Part shown: one piece after another, positions 11,166 to 20,409 of the stretch
How positions within the stretch are numbered: position 1 is the stretch's first letter
How the letters are laid out: every line of letters begins with the position of its first letter
Origin: Aquimonas sp044377145
GTDB taxonomy: Bacteria > Pseudomonadota > Gammaproteobacteria > Xanthomonadales > Xanthomonadaceae
Direction: 5' to 3'
NCBI RefSeq assembly: GCF_044377145.1
Contig: NZ_JBILJQ010000010.1
Span: 28,039-92,038 of the forward strand
Length of the DNA: 64,000 bases
Translations under genes and position numbers: made by a program
The notes under the pieces: generated by a model
Database searches by the model: none
Told to the model about the DNA's origin: nothing
Seen by the model: the letters and a program-made list of their open reading frames with translations, nothing else

Positions 11166-12428
11166 TCAGGGGGCTTCGGGCGCGCTGCCGTCGGCCAACA
11201 GGGGCACGCCCATCGAGCTGCGGCGCTCGATCGCCTGCGACTCGCCGCCGCGCAGGGCGCGCTGGCGCGGTGCCAGCGCGGTGCTGGCCTGGCCGCGGGC
11301 GCTGGCGAGTGCGTTCTGCAGCGCTTGCCGCGCGCGCGCGTCTTCACCCTGGGCGCTGAGGGCGAGGCCCAGTTCCTCCCAGGCGGCGGCCGCATACGGA
11401 CCGTGGCTGGCGCGCAGCAGATGACTCTCGGCCTTGCCCCACAGGCCGTCGATCCGGCACAGCCGGCCCAGCGCGAGCTGCAGCGCCGGGCTGTCAGGGC
11501 GTTCTTCCAGCCAGGCCTCAACCCGGCGGATGCGATCACGCTGTGGAGCCTCGGCGGCACGCCCGTAGTCGGCGGCGAGTGATTCGTGCCAGCTGCGCCG
11601 CAGCACATGTTCGAGCGCATCGTCGGCATCGCTGGCGCCGCCGAGCGCGCGTGCGGCGTGACAGAACGCGGTGACCACGCCGGCCTCGCTGCGCGCGCTC
11701 TTGGGCAGTTCGGCAAAGCGCTGACGCAGCAGGGAGAGATCGCTGCTGTGGCTGAGCAGGGCGATCTGCACGCGCTGTTCGAGTTCGGCATACACGCTGG
11801 CGGTGAGAGCGGGCTTCAGCACGCGCAGATCGGTCGCCGCGGCACTGGGCTCGGCATCGCGCAGGGCTGCCTCGATGCGCAGCCGCCGCAGCGCCGGTGA
11901 CAGCGGTTCGACCGCCTCGTGCAGCAGGCTGCGCGCGGCGCCGATCTGGCCGGTCTGCAGCAGGCCTTCGGCCCGCGCCTGGCGGGCGGCTTCGGCATCG
12001 GCCGCATCGAGCTGCAGCAGCAATGCACCGGCGCTGCTGTCATCGCCCAGCGCGCGCGCGGCCTGCACCGCCGCGACCAGCGCCGGCACTCGCAGGCGCT
12101 CACGACGGGCGGCGCGGCTGCACAGTTTCAGCGCGAGCGCGTGTTCGCCGCGCTGCAGCGCGCGCAGGCCATCGGCCAGACGCCGCCGCGCGCTGCGCTC
12201 GCCGTGCCTGCGCCAGGCGCGCAGCGGCCACAGCAGCAGGGCCAGCATGAGCCGGAACAGCACCCAGGTCGCCAGCAACAGGCCGAGTGCAGTTACCAGG
12301 GTGGCTTCGAGGCTGTAGCCGCGCCATTCGATCAGCAGGTAGCCCGGATCGTCCGCCAGCACGCTGTAAATCAGCGCGCCCAGGGCGGCCAGGCCAAGTA
12401 CCCACAGCAGCAGGCGGAAGGCTTTCAT
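11166..12428 (-). CDS. hemY: HemY, TPR-containing inner-membrane protein
   Basis: This 420-residue protein has two N-terminal membrane helices (about residues 5-22 and 41-60) and then a helical TPR-rich domain. The start pattern, including LADDPGYLLIEWRGYSLE, is typical of HemY_N proteins. In gammaproteobacteria hemY lies beside hemX and is linked with late tetrapyrrole synthesis, although its biochemical role is unsettled and it is distinct from protoporphyrinogen oxidase. The ATG overlaps the hemX stop by four bases, so the two are translationally coupled. hemC and hemD, often just upstream, are not in this window. Confidence 0.9.
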   Translation of the reverse strand: MKAFRLLLWVLGLAALGALIYSVLADDPGYLLIEWRGYSLEATLVTALGLLLATWVLFRLMLALLLWPLRAWRRHGERSARRRLADGLRALQRGEHALALKLCSRAARRERLRVPALVAAVQAARALGDDSSAGALLLQLDAADAEAARQARAEGLLQTGQIGAARSLLHEAVEPLSPALRRLRIEAALRDAEPSAAATDLRVLKPALTASVYAELEQRVQIALLSHSSDLSLLRQRFAELPKSARSEAGVVTAFCHAARALGGASDADDALEHVLRRSWHESLAADYGRAAEAPQRDRIRRVEAWLEERPDSPALQLALGRLCRIDGLWGKAESHLLRASHGPYAAAAWEELGLALSAQGEDARARQALQNALASARGQASTALAPRQRALRGGESQAIERRSSMGVPLLADGSAPEAP

Positions 12429-13741
12429 GCGCGAATCGCCGGGCGGGTGGGCTCCAGTGCCGCTGCGCGCTCGCTGGCGGGCTCAGTTTCGGGCTCGGGC
12501 GCACGCTCGGGTTCCAACTCAAGCTCGGGCTCGACTGCAGGCAGCTCGGGCTCGGGCTCGGCGGTTGGCGCAGACGCGGGCGAAGCTGGCAATGCGGGTG
12601 CTGCAGCGGCGGGCGCTGGCTCCGCTTCGATCCTGGGCTCGGCCTCAGGTTCGAGCGGAATCTGCGGCTCGATGTCGATTTCAGCGGCTGGCGGCAAGCG
12701 CTGCCGGCTGCCGCGCAGCGCGCGCAGTTCGCTCAAGCTCAGGCCGAGTGCGGGCAGGGCCTGTTGCAAGGTGGACGGATCGAGCTGCTGCAGGCGCTCG
12801 CCGAGCTGGCGCACCGGCTGCGACTGCGGATCGAACAAGGCCTCGAACAGCGGCCGCAGCCGTTGCAGTGCGACCGCGACGCCGGCGGCATCGCGCGCTT
12901 CGGCGGCGGCCAAGGCCGTGCGCAGGTCCATTCGCAGGGCTTCGAGTGCGGCATCACGCGCGCTGCCGGCCAGCTCCAGGTCGGCAGCGGCGCGCTTGCG
13001 CACCGTCACCAGGCCGGACAGCGCCTGCTGCAGACGGCTGCCGATGCTTCCGTTGGCGGCGTCGGTGCTGGAGCGCGGCAGACGGCGCGGCAGCTCGGGC
13101 AGGGTGGCGAGCGTATCGGCAAGAGTGGTGCGCAGGGCGGGCAGCGGATCGGCAGGCAGGTTCTGCAGCAGCTCGCGCTCCTGCCGCAGCGGCAGCGCCA
13201 AGCCGGCGTAGAGCGGGTCGTCGATGTTCTCGACGGCCGAGGCGGCGAGGCTCAGCGCCAACCGCGCGCCGGCGGGATCGCGCGCCAGCTGCAGACGCTG
13301 TTCGGCCAGCACCAGAAGGGCTTCGATCTCGTTGAGTTTGAGTGTGGTCTCGCCGCGCAGGCGTTGATCCGACAGCCGCGCGACCGCGTCTTCGATAGTC
13401 GCCGCGCGCTCGCCGATGCCGAGCAGCTCCTGGCGGATCACCCGCTGGCCGCCGACGATCTCACCGATGCGGCCGTCGACGCTGCGCTGGCCGACGCTGA
13501 CCTGGTCGATCCGGCGGTCCAGCGCGTCCAGCCGGGCGCTGAGCGACTCCGCCTCCAGCCGCCAGGCTTCGCCGGAGGCGGCGGTGCTGCGCGCGCGTTC
13601 GAGTTCGGTCCACAGGTACACGCCGGTCAGGCCCACCAGCAGCAATGCGAACAGCGCGACCCAGCGGCCCAGGTGGCGGCGCGGGCGCGCACCGGCTGTG
13701 TCGACAACGGCGTTGACGGTGGTCGGCTCGGGCTCAATCAC
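12425..13741 (-). CDS. hemX: HemX-like inner-membrane protein
   Basis: This 438-residue protein has a short cytoplasmic N-terminus, one membrane helix (about residues 26-45) and a long periplasmic coiled-coil and helical region. That is the layout of HemX, sometimes annotated as a uroporphyrinogen-III C-methyltransferase although it lacks the SAM-dependent methyltransferase domain. The family-typical stretch LKLNEIEALLVLAEQRLQLA is present. The C-terminal 80 residues are a low-complexity Pro/Ala/Glu tail. It overlaps hemY by four bases. The 120 bases upstream separate it from an unrelated Arc-like gene, so hemXY is probably its own transcription unit. Confidence 0.85.
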   Translation of the reverse strand: MIEPEPTTVNAVVDTAGARPRRHLGRWVALFALLLVGLTGVYLWTELERARSTAASGEAWRLEAESLSARLDALDRRIDQVSVGQRSVDGRIGEIVGGQRVIRQELLGIGERAATIEDAVARLSDQRLRGETTLKLNEIEALLVLAEQRLQLARDPAGARLALSLAASAVENIDDPLYAGLALPLRQERELLQNLPADPLPALRTTLADTLATLPELPRRLPRSSTDAANGSIGSRLQQALSGLVTVRKRAAADLELAGSARDAALEALRMDLRTALAAAEARDAAGVAVALQRLRPLFEALFDPQSQPVRQLGERLQQLDPSTLQQALPALGLSLSELRALRGSRQRLPPAAEIDIEPQIPLEPEAEPRIEAEPAPAAAAPALPASPASAPTAEPEPELPAVEPELELEPERAPEPETEPASERAAALEPTRPAIRA

Positions 13742-13861
13742 GCGGGGCTCTCGTTCAGCGCGCGCACGAAGTGCGGGGGCGCACAGTGTAGCCCGCGCTC
13801 CCGCGGCGGGGCTTTCACGCAGCCGCCGCGGTTCGCGATCGTCCCAAGTGGAACGGGCATT

Positions 13862-14044
13862 TCAGCCTTCGTCGTCCGGCGCTGCGGCCGGCGGCGTTTT
13901 CAGTCGTCCGGCGCGGCGCAGCGCCTCACGGAGGACGTATTCGATCTGCGCATTCAGTGAGCGCAGCTCGTCGTCGGACCAGCGCTGCATAGCGTCCAGC
14001 ACCTCGCCATTGATCCGCAGCGGATAGGCTTTGCGCTCGGCCAC
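13862..14044 (-). CDS. Arc-like ribbon-helix-helix protein
   Basis: This 60-residue protein matches a ribbon-helix-helix fold: a strand (AYPLRI) followed by helices (GEVLDAMQRWSDDEL and SLNAQIEYVLREALRRAG), as in Arc-type repressors. It starts eight bases after the stop of the SPFH gene and is almost certainly in the same operon. This gene order is often seen for SPFH proteins in Lysobacterales. It may regulate the operon, whose promoter carries a direct repeat (14935-14963); this is an inference. Confidence 0.75.
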   Translation of the reverse strand: MAERKAYPLRINGEVLDAMQRWSDDELRSLNAQIEYVLREALRRAGRLKTPPAAAPDDEG

Positions 14045-14052
14045 GGGCGCGC

Positions 14053-14910
14053 TCAGTACAGGCTGCCGGTGTTCAGCACCGGCTGCGGGCCGCGGTCGCC
14101 GCAGAGCACGATCAGCAGATTGCTGACCATCGATGCGCGGCGCTCGTCGTCGAGCTTGACGATCTTGCGCTCGGAGAGCTTGTCCAGCGCCATCTCGACC
14201 ATGCTGACCGCGCCTTCGACGATCCGCGTCCGCGCCGCGATCACCGCATTGGCCTGCTGGCGCTGCAGCATCGCCTGGGCGATTTCAGCGGCGTAGGCAA
14301 GGTGGCTGATGCGCGCCTCGATCACCCGCACCCCGGCCTGGTCCAGCCGCGCCTGAATCTCCTCGGTGAGGTGCTTGGACACCTCCGCCGCGTGGCTGCG
14401 CAGGGCGATGTCGCCTTCGGCATGCGGCTCGTAGGGATAGCTGCTGGCCATCGCGCGCAGGGCCGATTCCGACTGGATGTGCACGAAACTCTCGTAGTCG
14501 TCGACGTTGAAGACCGCTTCGGCCGAGTCGACCACCTGCCACACGATCACCGCGGCGATCTCGATCGGGCTGCCTTCGAGCTCGTTGACCTTGAGCTTGC
14601 CGCTCTCGAAGTTGCGCACCCGCAGCGAGACCTTGCGCTTGGTGAAGAACGGATTGTTCCAACGCAGGCCGGCGTCCTTCACCGTGCCGACGTAGCGGCC
14701 GAACAGGCTGATCACCGCGGCCTGGTTGGGCTCGACCATGTACAGGCCGAATAGAGCGAAGGCGAGGCCAAGGAAGCTCAGCCCCATGACCACCCCGATC
14801 GGCCCGGTGCGCAGGCCGAGCACACCCAGCGCGATGATGGCGAGCATGCCGGCGAGGATCGCCAGCAGGGTGGGGATTCCGGGCAACGATTTCAGCGCGA
14901 GTTCTTTCAT
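14053..14910 (-). CDS. SPFH/band-7 domain membrane protein
   Basis: This 285-residue stomatin/prohibitin-type protein has two N-terminal hydrophobic segments (about residues 13-32 and 36-58). An SPFH domain begins at VEPNQAAVISLFGRYVGTV and is followed by a helical segment rich in Ala/Gln/Glu (AAEIAQAMLQRQQANAV). Such proteins oligomerise in the inner membrane and are linked with membrane microdomains and protease scaffolding. The sequence gives no specific partner. It is the first gene of an operon with the Arc-like protein, behind a good sigma-70-type promoter. Confidence 0.88.
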   Translation of the reverse strand: MKELALKSLPGIPTLLAILAGMLAIIALGVLGLRTGPIGVVMGLSFLGLAFALFGLYMVEPNQAAVISLFGRYVGTVKDAGLRWNNPFFTKRKVSLRVRNFESGKLKVNELEGSPIEIAAVIVWQVVDSAEAVFNVDDYESFVHIQSESALRAMASSYPYEPHAEGDIALRSHAAEVSKHLTEEIQARLDQAGVRVIEARISHLAYAAEIAQAMLQRQQANAVIAARTRIVEGAVSMVEMALDKLSERKIVKLDDERRASMVSNLLIVLCGDRGPQPVLNTGSLY

Positions 14911-14934
14911 GGCGTTCTCCGTGGGTGCGGAGAG

Positions 14935-14963
14935 AAGATATCAATCTGATATCAATGTGACAA
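14935..14963 (-). promoter_or_regulatory. Sigma-70-like promoter with GATATC direct repeats before the SPFH operon
   Basis: On the minus strand, TTGTCA and TATCTT are separated by 17 bases, 25 bases upstream of the SPFH start codon. The spacer holds two copies of ATTGATATC, which also overlap the -10. A regulator bound there would block transcription; the Arc-like protein encoded in the operon is one candidate. Confidence 0.6.
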
Positions 14964-15066
14964 GAGCGACGGGACTTCGCCCCGCCCCCGCCCCCGGCCC
15001 GATCGCAGCGTCCCCGCCGCGTCGCCGCCGCGGCCCGCGCGCAATCGCCAGCGGAATCGCGGCCGC

Positions 15067-15558
15067 CTATTCGCGTCGCTGCACCTCGATCGGAAACGCG
15101 ATCCCGCCGCGCGCGTTGGCGGCGGCGCCGCGGCCGACCCGGTCGGCCGGCAGGGGCAGATGCAGGAACAGCGGGTCCTCGCTGTCGGCTGAAACCGGCA
15201 GGGCGAAGTACAGATGCCCGTCGACGATGCCGGCCTCGCTGACGCCATCGACGCCGACCCACTCGCAGGGCTCGTCGATAGATATCTCCGGGCAGATTCC
15301 GGGGCCGGTGCTCCAGTGCACCTGGGCGCTGCTGCTGCCGTCGCCGTGCCAGATCTCCAGGTCCACCGCGCGGGCGCTGCCGCGGGTGCGCAGCGCCGGG
15401 TGATCGCGGCTGATTTCCCATTGCCCATGCCACACGCCAGGCGCCTGCTCGGCGGCGCGTTCGGCCTCGCTCTGCATGTCGGCGGCCGGTTCAAATGCGG
15501 CGGCCGGCAGGGCCAGCAGCAGAGCGAGTGTGCTCAGGGTCAGAACGGTGCGGGTCAT
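15067..15558 (-). CDS. Small exported protein of unknown function
   Basis: I do not recognise this 163-residue protein. It has a clear signal peptide (TVLTLSTLALLLALPAAA) and a mature part with alternating short strands (VDLEIWHGDG, GHLYFALPVSA, DPLFLHLPLPADR), suggesting a small periplasmic beta-rich domain. Two cysteines lie close together (GICPEISIDEPCEW) and could form a disulfide. The start at 15558 is favoured over one 16 codons upstream because GGAG lies nine bases before it and the signal peptide starts there. It lacks the FxDGFE tail of its neighbour. Confidence 0.65.
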   Translation of the reverse strand: MTRTVLTLSTLALLLALPAAAFEPAADMQSEAERAAEQAPGVWHGQWEISRDHPALRTRGSARAVDLEIWHGDGSSSAQVHWSTGPGICPEISIDEPCEWVGVDGVSEAGIVDGHLYFALPVSADSEDPLFLHLPLPADRVGRGAAANARGGIAFPIEVQRRE

Positions 15559-15618
15559 GGCTGTCTCCGGGTTGGACATCAGCCTGACACGTTGCGATGA
15601 CCCCATCCGCGACCACGC

Positions 15619-16917
15619 CTACTCGAAGCCGTCAGCGAACAGCCCGCTGAGCCGGCCCACATCGACCGCGACGAAGGTGTCGGTCTCGCCATTGGTATCG
15701 CCGCTGACGATATCGGTGGCGGTCGAGGCGAAGGCCATCAGGCTGCCGTTCGCGCCCAGCGCGTGCTGAGTTTCGACACTGCCGTTCGACGCCGCGGCGG
15801 TGACCGACTCGCTGAGCATGAACAGCCCGGACGGCGGCTGGAACAGCCAGGCCTGGCGCAGGCCGTTGCCGGAATCCGAACACAGGTAGCTGACATCGCC
15901 GCGGCTGCTGACCGTCGGCAGGCTGCAGTTGAACGCGTTCGGCGGCGTCGGCAGGGCCAGCAGGCTGCCGATGCTGCGATCCAGACGATAGACACCGCTG
16001 GTGGCACCGGCGACCAGATTGGTAGCGAAGCTGCGGTAGACCACGTAGCGGCCATTGGCCGAGATCGAGGGCGAATCGGTCTGGCTGCTGGCAGCCTGGC
16101 CCTGCGCATTCACGCTGAGCAACTGGGTGCTGCCGAGCTGACGGTCACGCAGATAGACCTGGATGCTGCCGACGCTGGGGCTGGGCACCAGATTGGTGCT
16201 GGCGGAGGCGAACACCGCGAAGCGCGCATCGGCCGACAGCGCCGGCATCCAGTGTTCGATCGCGCCCTGCGGCGACTGCGCGCCGGTGGCACTGACCGAA
16301 AGCCGCTCGCTGGCGCCGGTTTGCATGTCGGTGAGCAGCAGGTCGCTGAAGCCATTGGTGTCACCGGGGATCTGGATGCTGGCCGCCGAGTAGTAGGCGA
16401 CGTAGCGGCCGTCGGCCGACAGGGTCGGGTAGCGCGCCTGGCCGTTGATGACCGCGCCGATGCCATTGCTGACCCGCTGGGTGAGGCCGCTCTGGCGGTC
16501 CCGTCGATACACCGCGAACACCCCGGGCGCCTCGCCAGCGACCAGATTGGTGCCATTGCAGATGAAGGCGACAAAGCGCGCGTCCGCCGACAGGCTGGGC
16601 TGATAGCAGTTGCCGTTGGAGAACTCACCGCCGACGCCGCGGCTGACGATATCGATCGCATCGGTCAGCGCATCCTGCACGAAGATCTGCGCCGCGCCGG
16701 TGCCGTGATCGATACCGAGATTGCGCGCATTGGTCGAGTAGGCCAGCACCAGGGCCGAGTCCGACACGGCCGGGTCGAGCACGTCGCCGTTGGCCTGGTT
16801 GCCGCTGCTGCCGGTGATCCGGAACCGGCCGATATCACCGGCCGCCGCTGGCGCACAGAGGGCGGCCGACAGTGCCAGCAGCAGGGCGCTGGCGGTGCGT
16901 TGCGATGTGCCGTGCAT
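15619..16917 (-). CDS. Exported PD40/TolB-like beta-propeller protein with FxDGFE tail
   Basis: This 432-residue protein has a signal peptide (ALLLALSAALCAPAAAG) and about five TolB/PD40-type blades, each with a core such as SLSADARFVAF, TLSADGRYVAYY, ALSADARFAVF or SISANGRYVVY. It is probably periplasmic or surface-exposed and acts in binding rather than catalysis; no ligand can be read from the sequence. It ends in LFADGFE, the tail shared with the metalloprotease, the lamin-tail protein and the beta-helix protein. The start has GGAG upstream. It is divergent from the lamin-tail gene across a 147-base gap. Confidence 0.78.
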   Translation of the reverse strand: MHGTSQRTASALLLALSAALCAPAAAGDIGRFRITGSSGNQANGDVLDPAVSDSALVLAYSTNARNLGIDHGTGAAQIFVQDALTDAIDIVSRGVGGEFSNGNCYQPSLSADARFVAFICNGTNLVAGEAPGVFAVYRRDRQSGLTQRVSNGIGAVINGQARYPTLSADGRYVAYYSAASIQIPGDTNGFSDLLLTDMQTGASERLSVSATGAQSPQGAIEHWMPALSADARFAVFASASTNLVPSPSVGSIQVYLRDRQLGSTQLLSVNAQGQAASSQTDSPSISANGRYVVYRSFATNLVAGATSGVYRLDRSIGSLLALPTPPNAFNCSLPTVSSRGDVSYLCSDSGNGLRQAWLFQPPSGLFMLSESVTAAASNGSVETQHALGANGSLMAFASTATDIVSGDTNGETDTFVAVDVGRLSGLFADGFE

Positions 16918-17064
16918 GGGGCGTCTCCACCAGCGCGTGGGGCTGGTCTCGTCGCGTGTAACGCGCTGCGCTGGCGGTTCGTGTCACCGGCGTCATGTGG
17001 ACGTCATGCCCCGGAAATGGCGCGTCGACAGTCTTGCAGGCTGACGCCTTCCCGAGTTCTGACC

Positions 17065-20000
17065 ATGTCGCTGCGCAATGGCTGTATCGCTGTTCTCCTG
17101 CTCACCGCGTTGCCGGCCCAGGCCCAGGTACGGATCACCGAGTACATGTACTCCGGCGAGGAGTTCATCGAGTTGAGCAACCTCGGCGCGAATCCGGTCG
17201 ACTTCACCGGCTGGAGCTTCGATGACAACAGCCGCGTGCCGGGCAGCCTGCCGCTGACCGGGTTCGGCATGGTGGCGGCCGGCGAGTCGGTGATCATCAG
17301 CGAACGCGGCGCGGACACCTTCCGCGAGGTGTACGGCCTGTGCGCCGGGCTCAAAGTGATCGGTGGCAACAGTGCGCACGCGCTCGGCCGCGCCGATGAG
17401 ATCAACCTGTACGACGCCCAGGGGCAGCTGGTCGATCGGCTCACCTACGACGACGCCACCTTGGGCGGGCCGCGCGCGCAGAACGCCAGCGCCTGGGTCA
17501 GCGCCGCCGGTGTCGGCAGCAACAGCCCGACTGCGTGGACGCTGTCGGCACCGGGCGACGCCGAGGCCTCGGCCGTGTCCAGTAATGGCTATCCGGCCAG
17601 CCCCGGCCGCAGCAGCCTCGCCAGCCCGGCCTTCAACCCCTGCGCCGGGCCGCAGCGCGCCGACCTGCGGATCAGCGAGTTCGCCTACAGCGGCATCGAG
17701 TTCGTCGAGTTCGCCAATGTCGGCGAGCAGACGATCGACCTGACCGGTTGGAGCTTCGACGACAGCAGCAACCTGCCGGGCAGCTTCAGCCTGTCCGCGT
17801 TTGGCTCGGTGGCGGCCGGCGAAGCGGTGATCGTGTCCGAGCTGCCGGCCGCCGAGTTCCGCAGCCGCTTCGGCCTGTGCGGGGCGCAGAAGGTCATCGG
17901 CGACAACACCCAGAACCTCGGCCGCAGCGACGCGATCAACCTGTACGACGCCAGCGGCCTGCGGGTCGACCAGCTGGTCTACAACGACCAGGCCTTCCCG
18001 GGCAGCCCGCGCACCGACACCGCCTCGGCCTGGGTCAACGCTGCTGGCCTCGGCAACAACGATCCCGTCGCCTGGACGCTGTCCAGCGCGGGCGATCAGG
18101 AAGGCAGCCGCAGCGCCACCACGCCGGCCGGATTTGTCGCCAGCCCCGGCGCGTCCACCCGCACGCGCGTGCTGTTCGAGGCCTGCCCACAGGCCGGTTC
18201 GCGGCTGCGTCTGACCGAGTACATGTATCAGGGCGCCAACGGCGAGTTCATGGAGTTCAGCAACATCGGCGACGCGCCGGCCGACCTCAGCGGCTGGAGC
18301 TTCCACGACAGCGGCCGAGTGCCCGGCAGTTTCGATCTGTCGGCCGCCGGCGTGCTGCAGCCGGGTGAATCCGTGGTGGTCACCGAATCGGTGGCCGAGA
18401 CATTTCGCGAGGCCTGGAACCTGTGCGCCGGGCAGAAGCTGATCGGCGGCTCGCAGCCGGGGATCGGCCGCGCCGACGAGATCAACCTGTACGACGCCTT
18501 CGACCGCCGCGTCGACCGTCTGACCTACGACGATCAGACCCTGGGCGGCCCGCGCACGCAGGCGATTGCTGCCTGGCCGCAGCCGAACGCGCTTGGCGCC
18601 AACCTGCACATGGGCTGGATGCTGGCGATGCCGAACGATCCGGAAGGCTCATACGCCTCGACCGGCGGCGATATCGGCAGCCCCGGCCGCAGCACGCGTG
18701 CCGCCATCAGCTTTGATCCCTGCGTGCCCCAGCCCGGGCTGCCGACCATCGTGCTGGCGCTGGAAACCACCAGCCCCTTCCTGCAGCTGGGCACAAACGG
18801 CGGTAGCGTCAGCGGCGTGATCGATGACCCCAGCGATCCGGCGGCAAGCACGGGCATCGGCCTGCTGATCGGCGATGCGCTTGCCGCGCCCGAGCAGCTC
18901 ACCGTCACCGTCAGCAGCAGCAACCCGGCGGTGGTGCCGCCGGAGGGCCTGAGCCTGAGCGGCAGCGGCGCGATCCGGCAGCTGCGGATCAGCCCGATCG
19001 GGGTCGGCTACAGCACGCTGCGGGTCACGGTGGTGAACGCAGCCGCTGGGCAGGCGCAATACCTGATCAGCTATGCCGCTTCGGCAGCGGCCGCCGCGCC
19101 CGCCACCACGGTGTTTCATACCGGCGCCAGCGATGCTTCGACCGCGCTCACGATCGGCAGCCAGTTGATGCTGGTGGCCGATGACGAAAACCAGAATCTG
19201 CGCCTGTACGACCGCAGCGCCTCCGGCCTGCCGCTGGGCGGTTCCGATTTCACCAGCAGCCTGGACCTCGCCGGTGGCGCCAGCCCGGATGAAGTCGACA
19301 TCGAGGCCTCAGCCAGGATCGGTGATCGTCTGTACTGGCTCGGCTCGCTCGGCAACAACCGCAGCGGCGCGCTGCGGCCAAACCGCAACCGCGTGTTCGC
19401 GACCCAGCTGACCCTGCCGGCAGGCCAGCCCGAGCTGAGCTTTGTCGACCGCTACGACTTCCTGCGTCAGGACCTGATCGCCTGGGATGCCGCCAACGGC
19501 CACGGCCTCGGCGCCGATGCGCTGAACTTCACCGCTGCCACCGCTGCCGGCGTGGAAGCCGACACCGCCGCGGGCTTCAATGTCGAAGGCCTGAGCATGG
19601 CGCCCGACGGCAGCACCGCCTGGCTGGCGTTCCGTGCGCCGCTGCGTCCGCGCGGTGCGGCCACGCCCGCGCTGCTGGTTCCGGTGCTGAACTTCGACAG
19701 CCTGGTGGTCGACGGCCAGCCCGGCTCGCGGCCGCAGGGTGCCGCGAGCTTCGGTGCGCCGATCTTTCTGGATCTGGGCGGCCGTTCGATCCGCAGCATC
19801 GAACGCGGCAGCGATGGCGTCTATCTGATCGTGGCTGGCCCGGCCGACTACGCCACCGAGATCGCGCCATCCGACTTCCGCCTGTTCGTCTGGAGTGGCG
19901 ACCCCAACGCAGCGCCGGCGCTGCTGCCGGTGCAGCTGTCCGCGCTGAACGCCAGCGGCAGCTTCGAGGCGATTGTCGCAGCGGATCCCGATCTGGCTGA

Positions 20001-20172
20001 GCAGGGCGGTAGCGTGCAGCTGCTGGTCGACAACGGCGACGCCGTCTACTACGCCGACGGCACCATCGCCAAGGAACTCAGCGAGCGCCGCTTCGCCAAG
20101 TTCCGCAGCCTGCTCGTGCAGGTGCCCGGGCCGGCGATCTTCGGCAACGGGTTCGAGGTCGAGGTGCGCTGA
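17065..20172 (+). CDS. Exported protein with three lamin-tail domains and a DUF3616-like domain, FxNGFE near C-terminus
   Basis: This 1035-residue protein begins with a signal peptide (CIAVLLLTALPAQAQ). Three tandem lamin-tail-type domains follow, each starting like VRITEYMYSGEEFIEL or LRISEFAYSGIEFVEF and holding a conserved DLTGWSFDDSS-type core. A linker of Ig-like strands leads to a C-terminal domain resembling DUF3616 (VFHTGASDASTAL, then WLGSLGNNRSG and FNVEGLSMAPDGSTAWL). The end, AIFGNGFEVEVR, is a slightly extended form of the FxDGFE tail. Lamin-tail domains occur in bacterial secreted nucleases and surface proteins, but no nuclease domain is seen here. The ATG at 17065 is chosen for the signal peptide; the frame is open far upstream but antisense to the neighbouring gene. 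Confidence 0.82.
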   Translation: MSLRNGCIAVLLLTALPAQAQVRITEYMYSGEEFIELSNLGANPVDFTGWSFDDNSRVPGSLPLTGFGMVAAGESVIISERGADTFREVYGLCAGLKVIGGNSAHALGRADEINLYDAQGQLVDRLTYDDATLGGPRAQNASAWVSAAGVGSNSPTAWTLSAPGDAEASAVSSNGYPASPGRSSLASPAFNPCAGPQRADLRISEFAYSGIEFVEFANVGEQTIDLTGWSFDDSSNLPGSFSLSAFGSVAAGEAVIVSELPAAEFRSRFGLCGAQKVIGDNTQNLGRSDAINLYDASGLRVDQLVYNDQAFPGSPRTDTASAWVNAAGLGNNDPVAWTLSSAGDQEGSRSATTPAGFVASPGASTRTRVLFEACPQAGSRLRLTEYMYQGANGEFMEFSNIGDAPADLSGWSFHDSGRVPGSFDLSAAGVLQPGESVVVTESVAETFREAWNLCAGQKLIGGSQPGIGRADEINLYDAFDRRVDRLTYDDQTLGGPRTQAIAAWPQPNALGANLHMGWMLAMPNDPEGSYASTGGDIGSPGRSTRAAISFDPCVPQPGLPTIVLALETTSPFLQLGTNGGSVSGVIDDPSDPAASTGIGLLIGDALAAPEQLTVTVSSSNPAVVPPEGLSLSGSGAIRQLRISPIGVGYSTLRVTVVNAAAGQAQYLISYAASAAAAAPATTVFHTGASDASTALTIGSQLMLVADDENQNLRLYDRSASGLPLGGSDFTSSLDLAGGASPDEVDIEASARIGDRLYWLGSLGNNRSGALRPNRNRVFATQLTLPAGQPELSFVDRYDFLRQDLIAWDAANGHGLGADALNFTAATAAGVEADTAAGFNVEGLSMAPDGSTAWLAFRAPLRPRGAATPALLVPVLNFDSLVVDGQPGSRPQGAASFGAPIFLDLGGRSIRSIERGSDGVYLIVAGPADYATEIAPSDFRLFVWSGDPNAAPALLPVQLSALNASGSFEAIVAADPDLAEQGGSVQLLVDNGDAVYYADGTIAKELSERRFAKFRSLLVQVPGPAIFGNGFEVEVR

Positions 20173-20409
20173 GACGCGAGTGACCGAGCGCAGGCGAGAC
20201 GGTGCGATGGGACCCGCGCCGCCTCGCACAAGCCATGGATGGCTGATCAGGCGTGGTGTTGGAGTACTCGGGGCAATCCGTTGAACTCCACAACAGCCAG
20301 CAGCACCTGCGGGGAGACCGCAAGCGAAAACGCCCACGGTCTCACCAGCATCTGTGCGATGGCGCGCTCCACCCAGTGCACCGCAATCTGCGATGCCCGC
20401 TGCAAACAA

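Noticed and set aside
15763..17064. Open frame upstream of the lamin-tail protein start
   Set aside because: It is antisense to the beta-propeller gene; the signal peptide fixes the real start at 17065.
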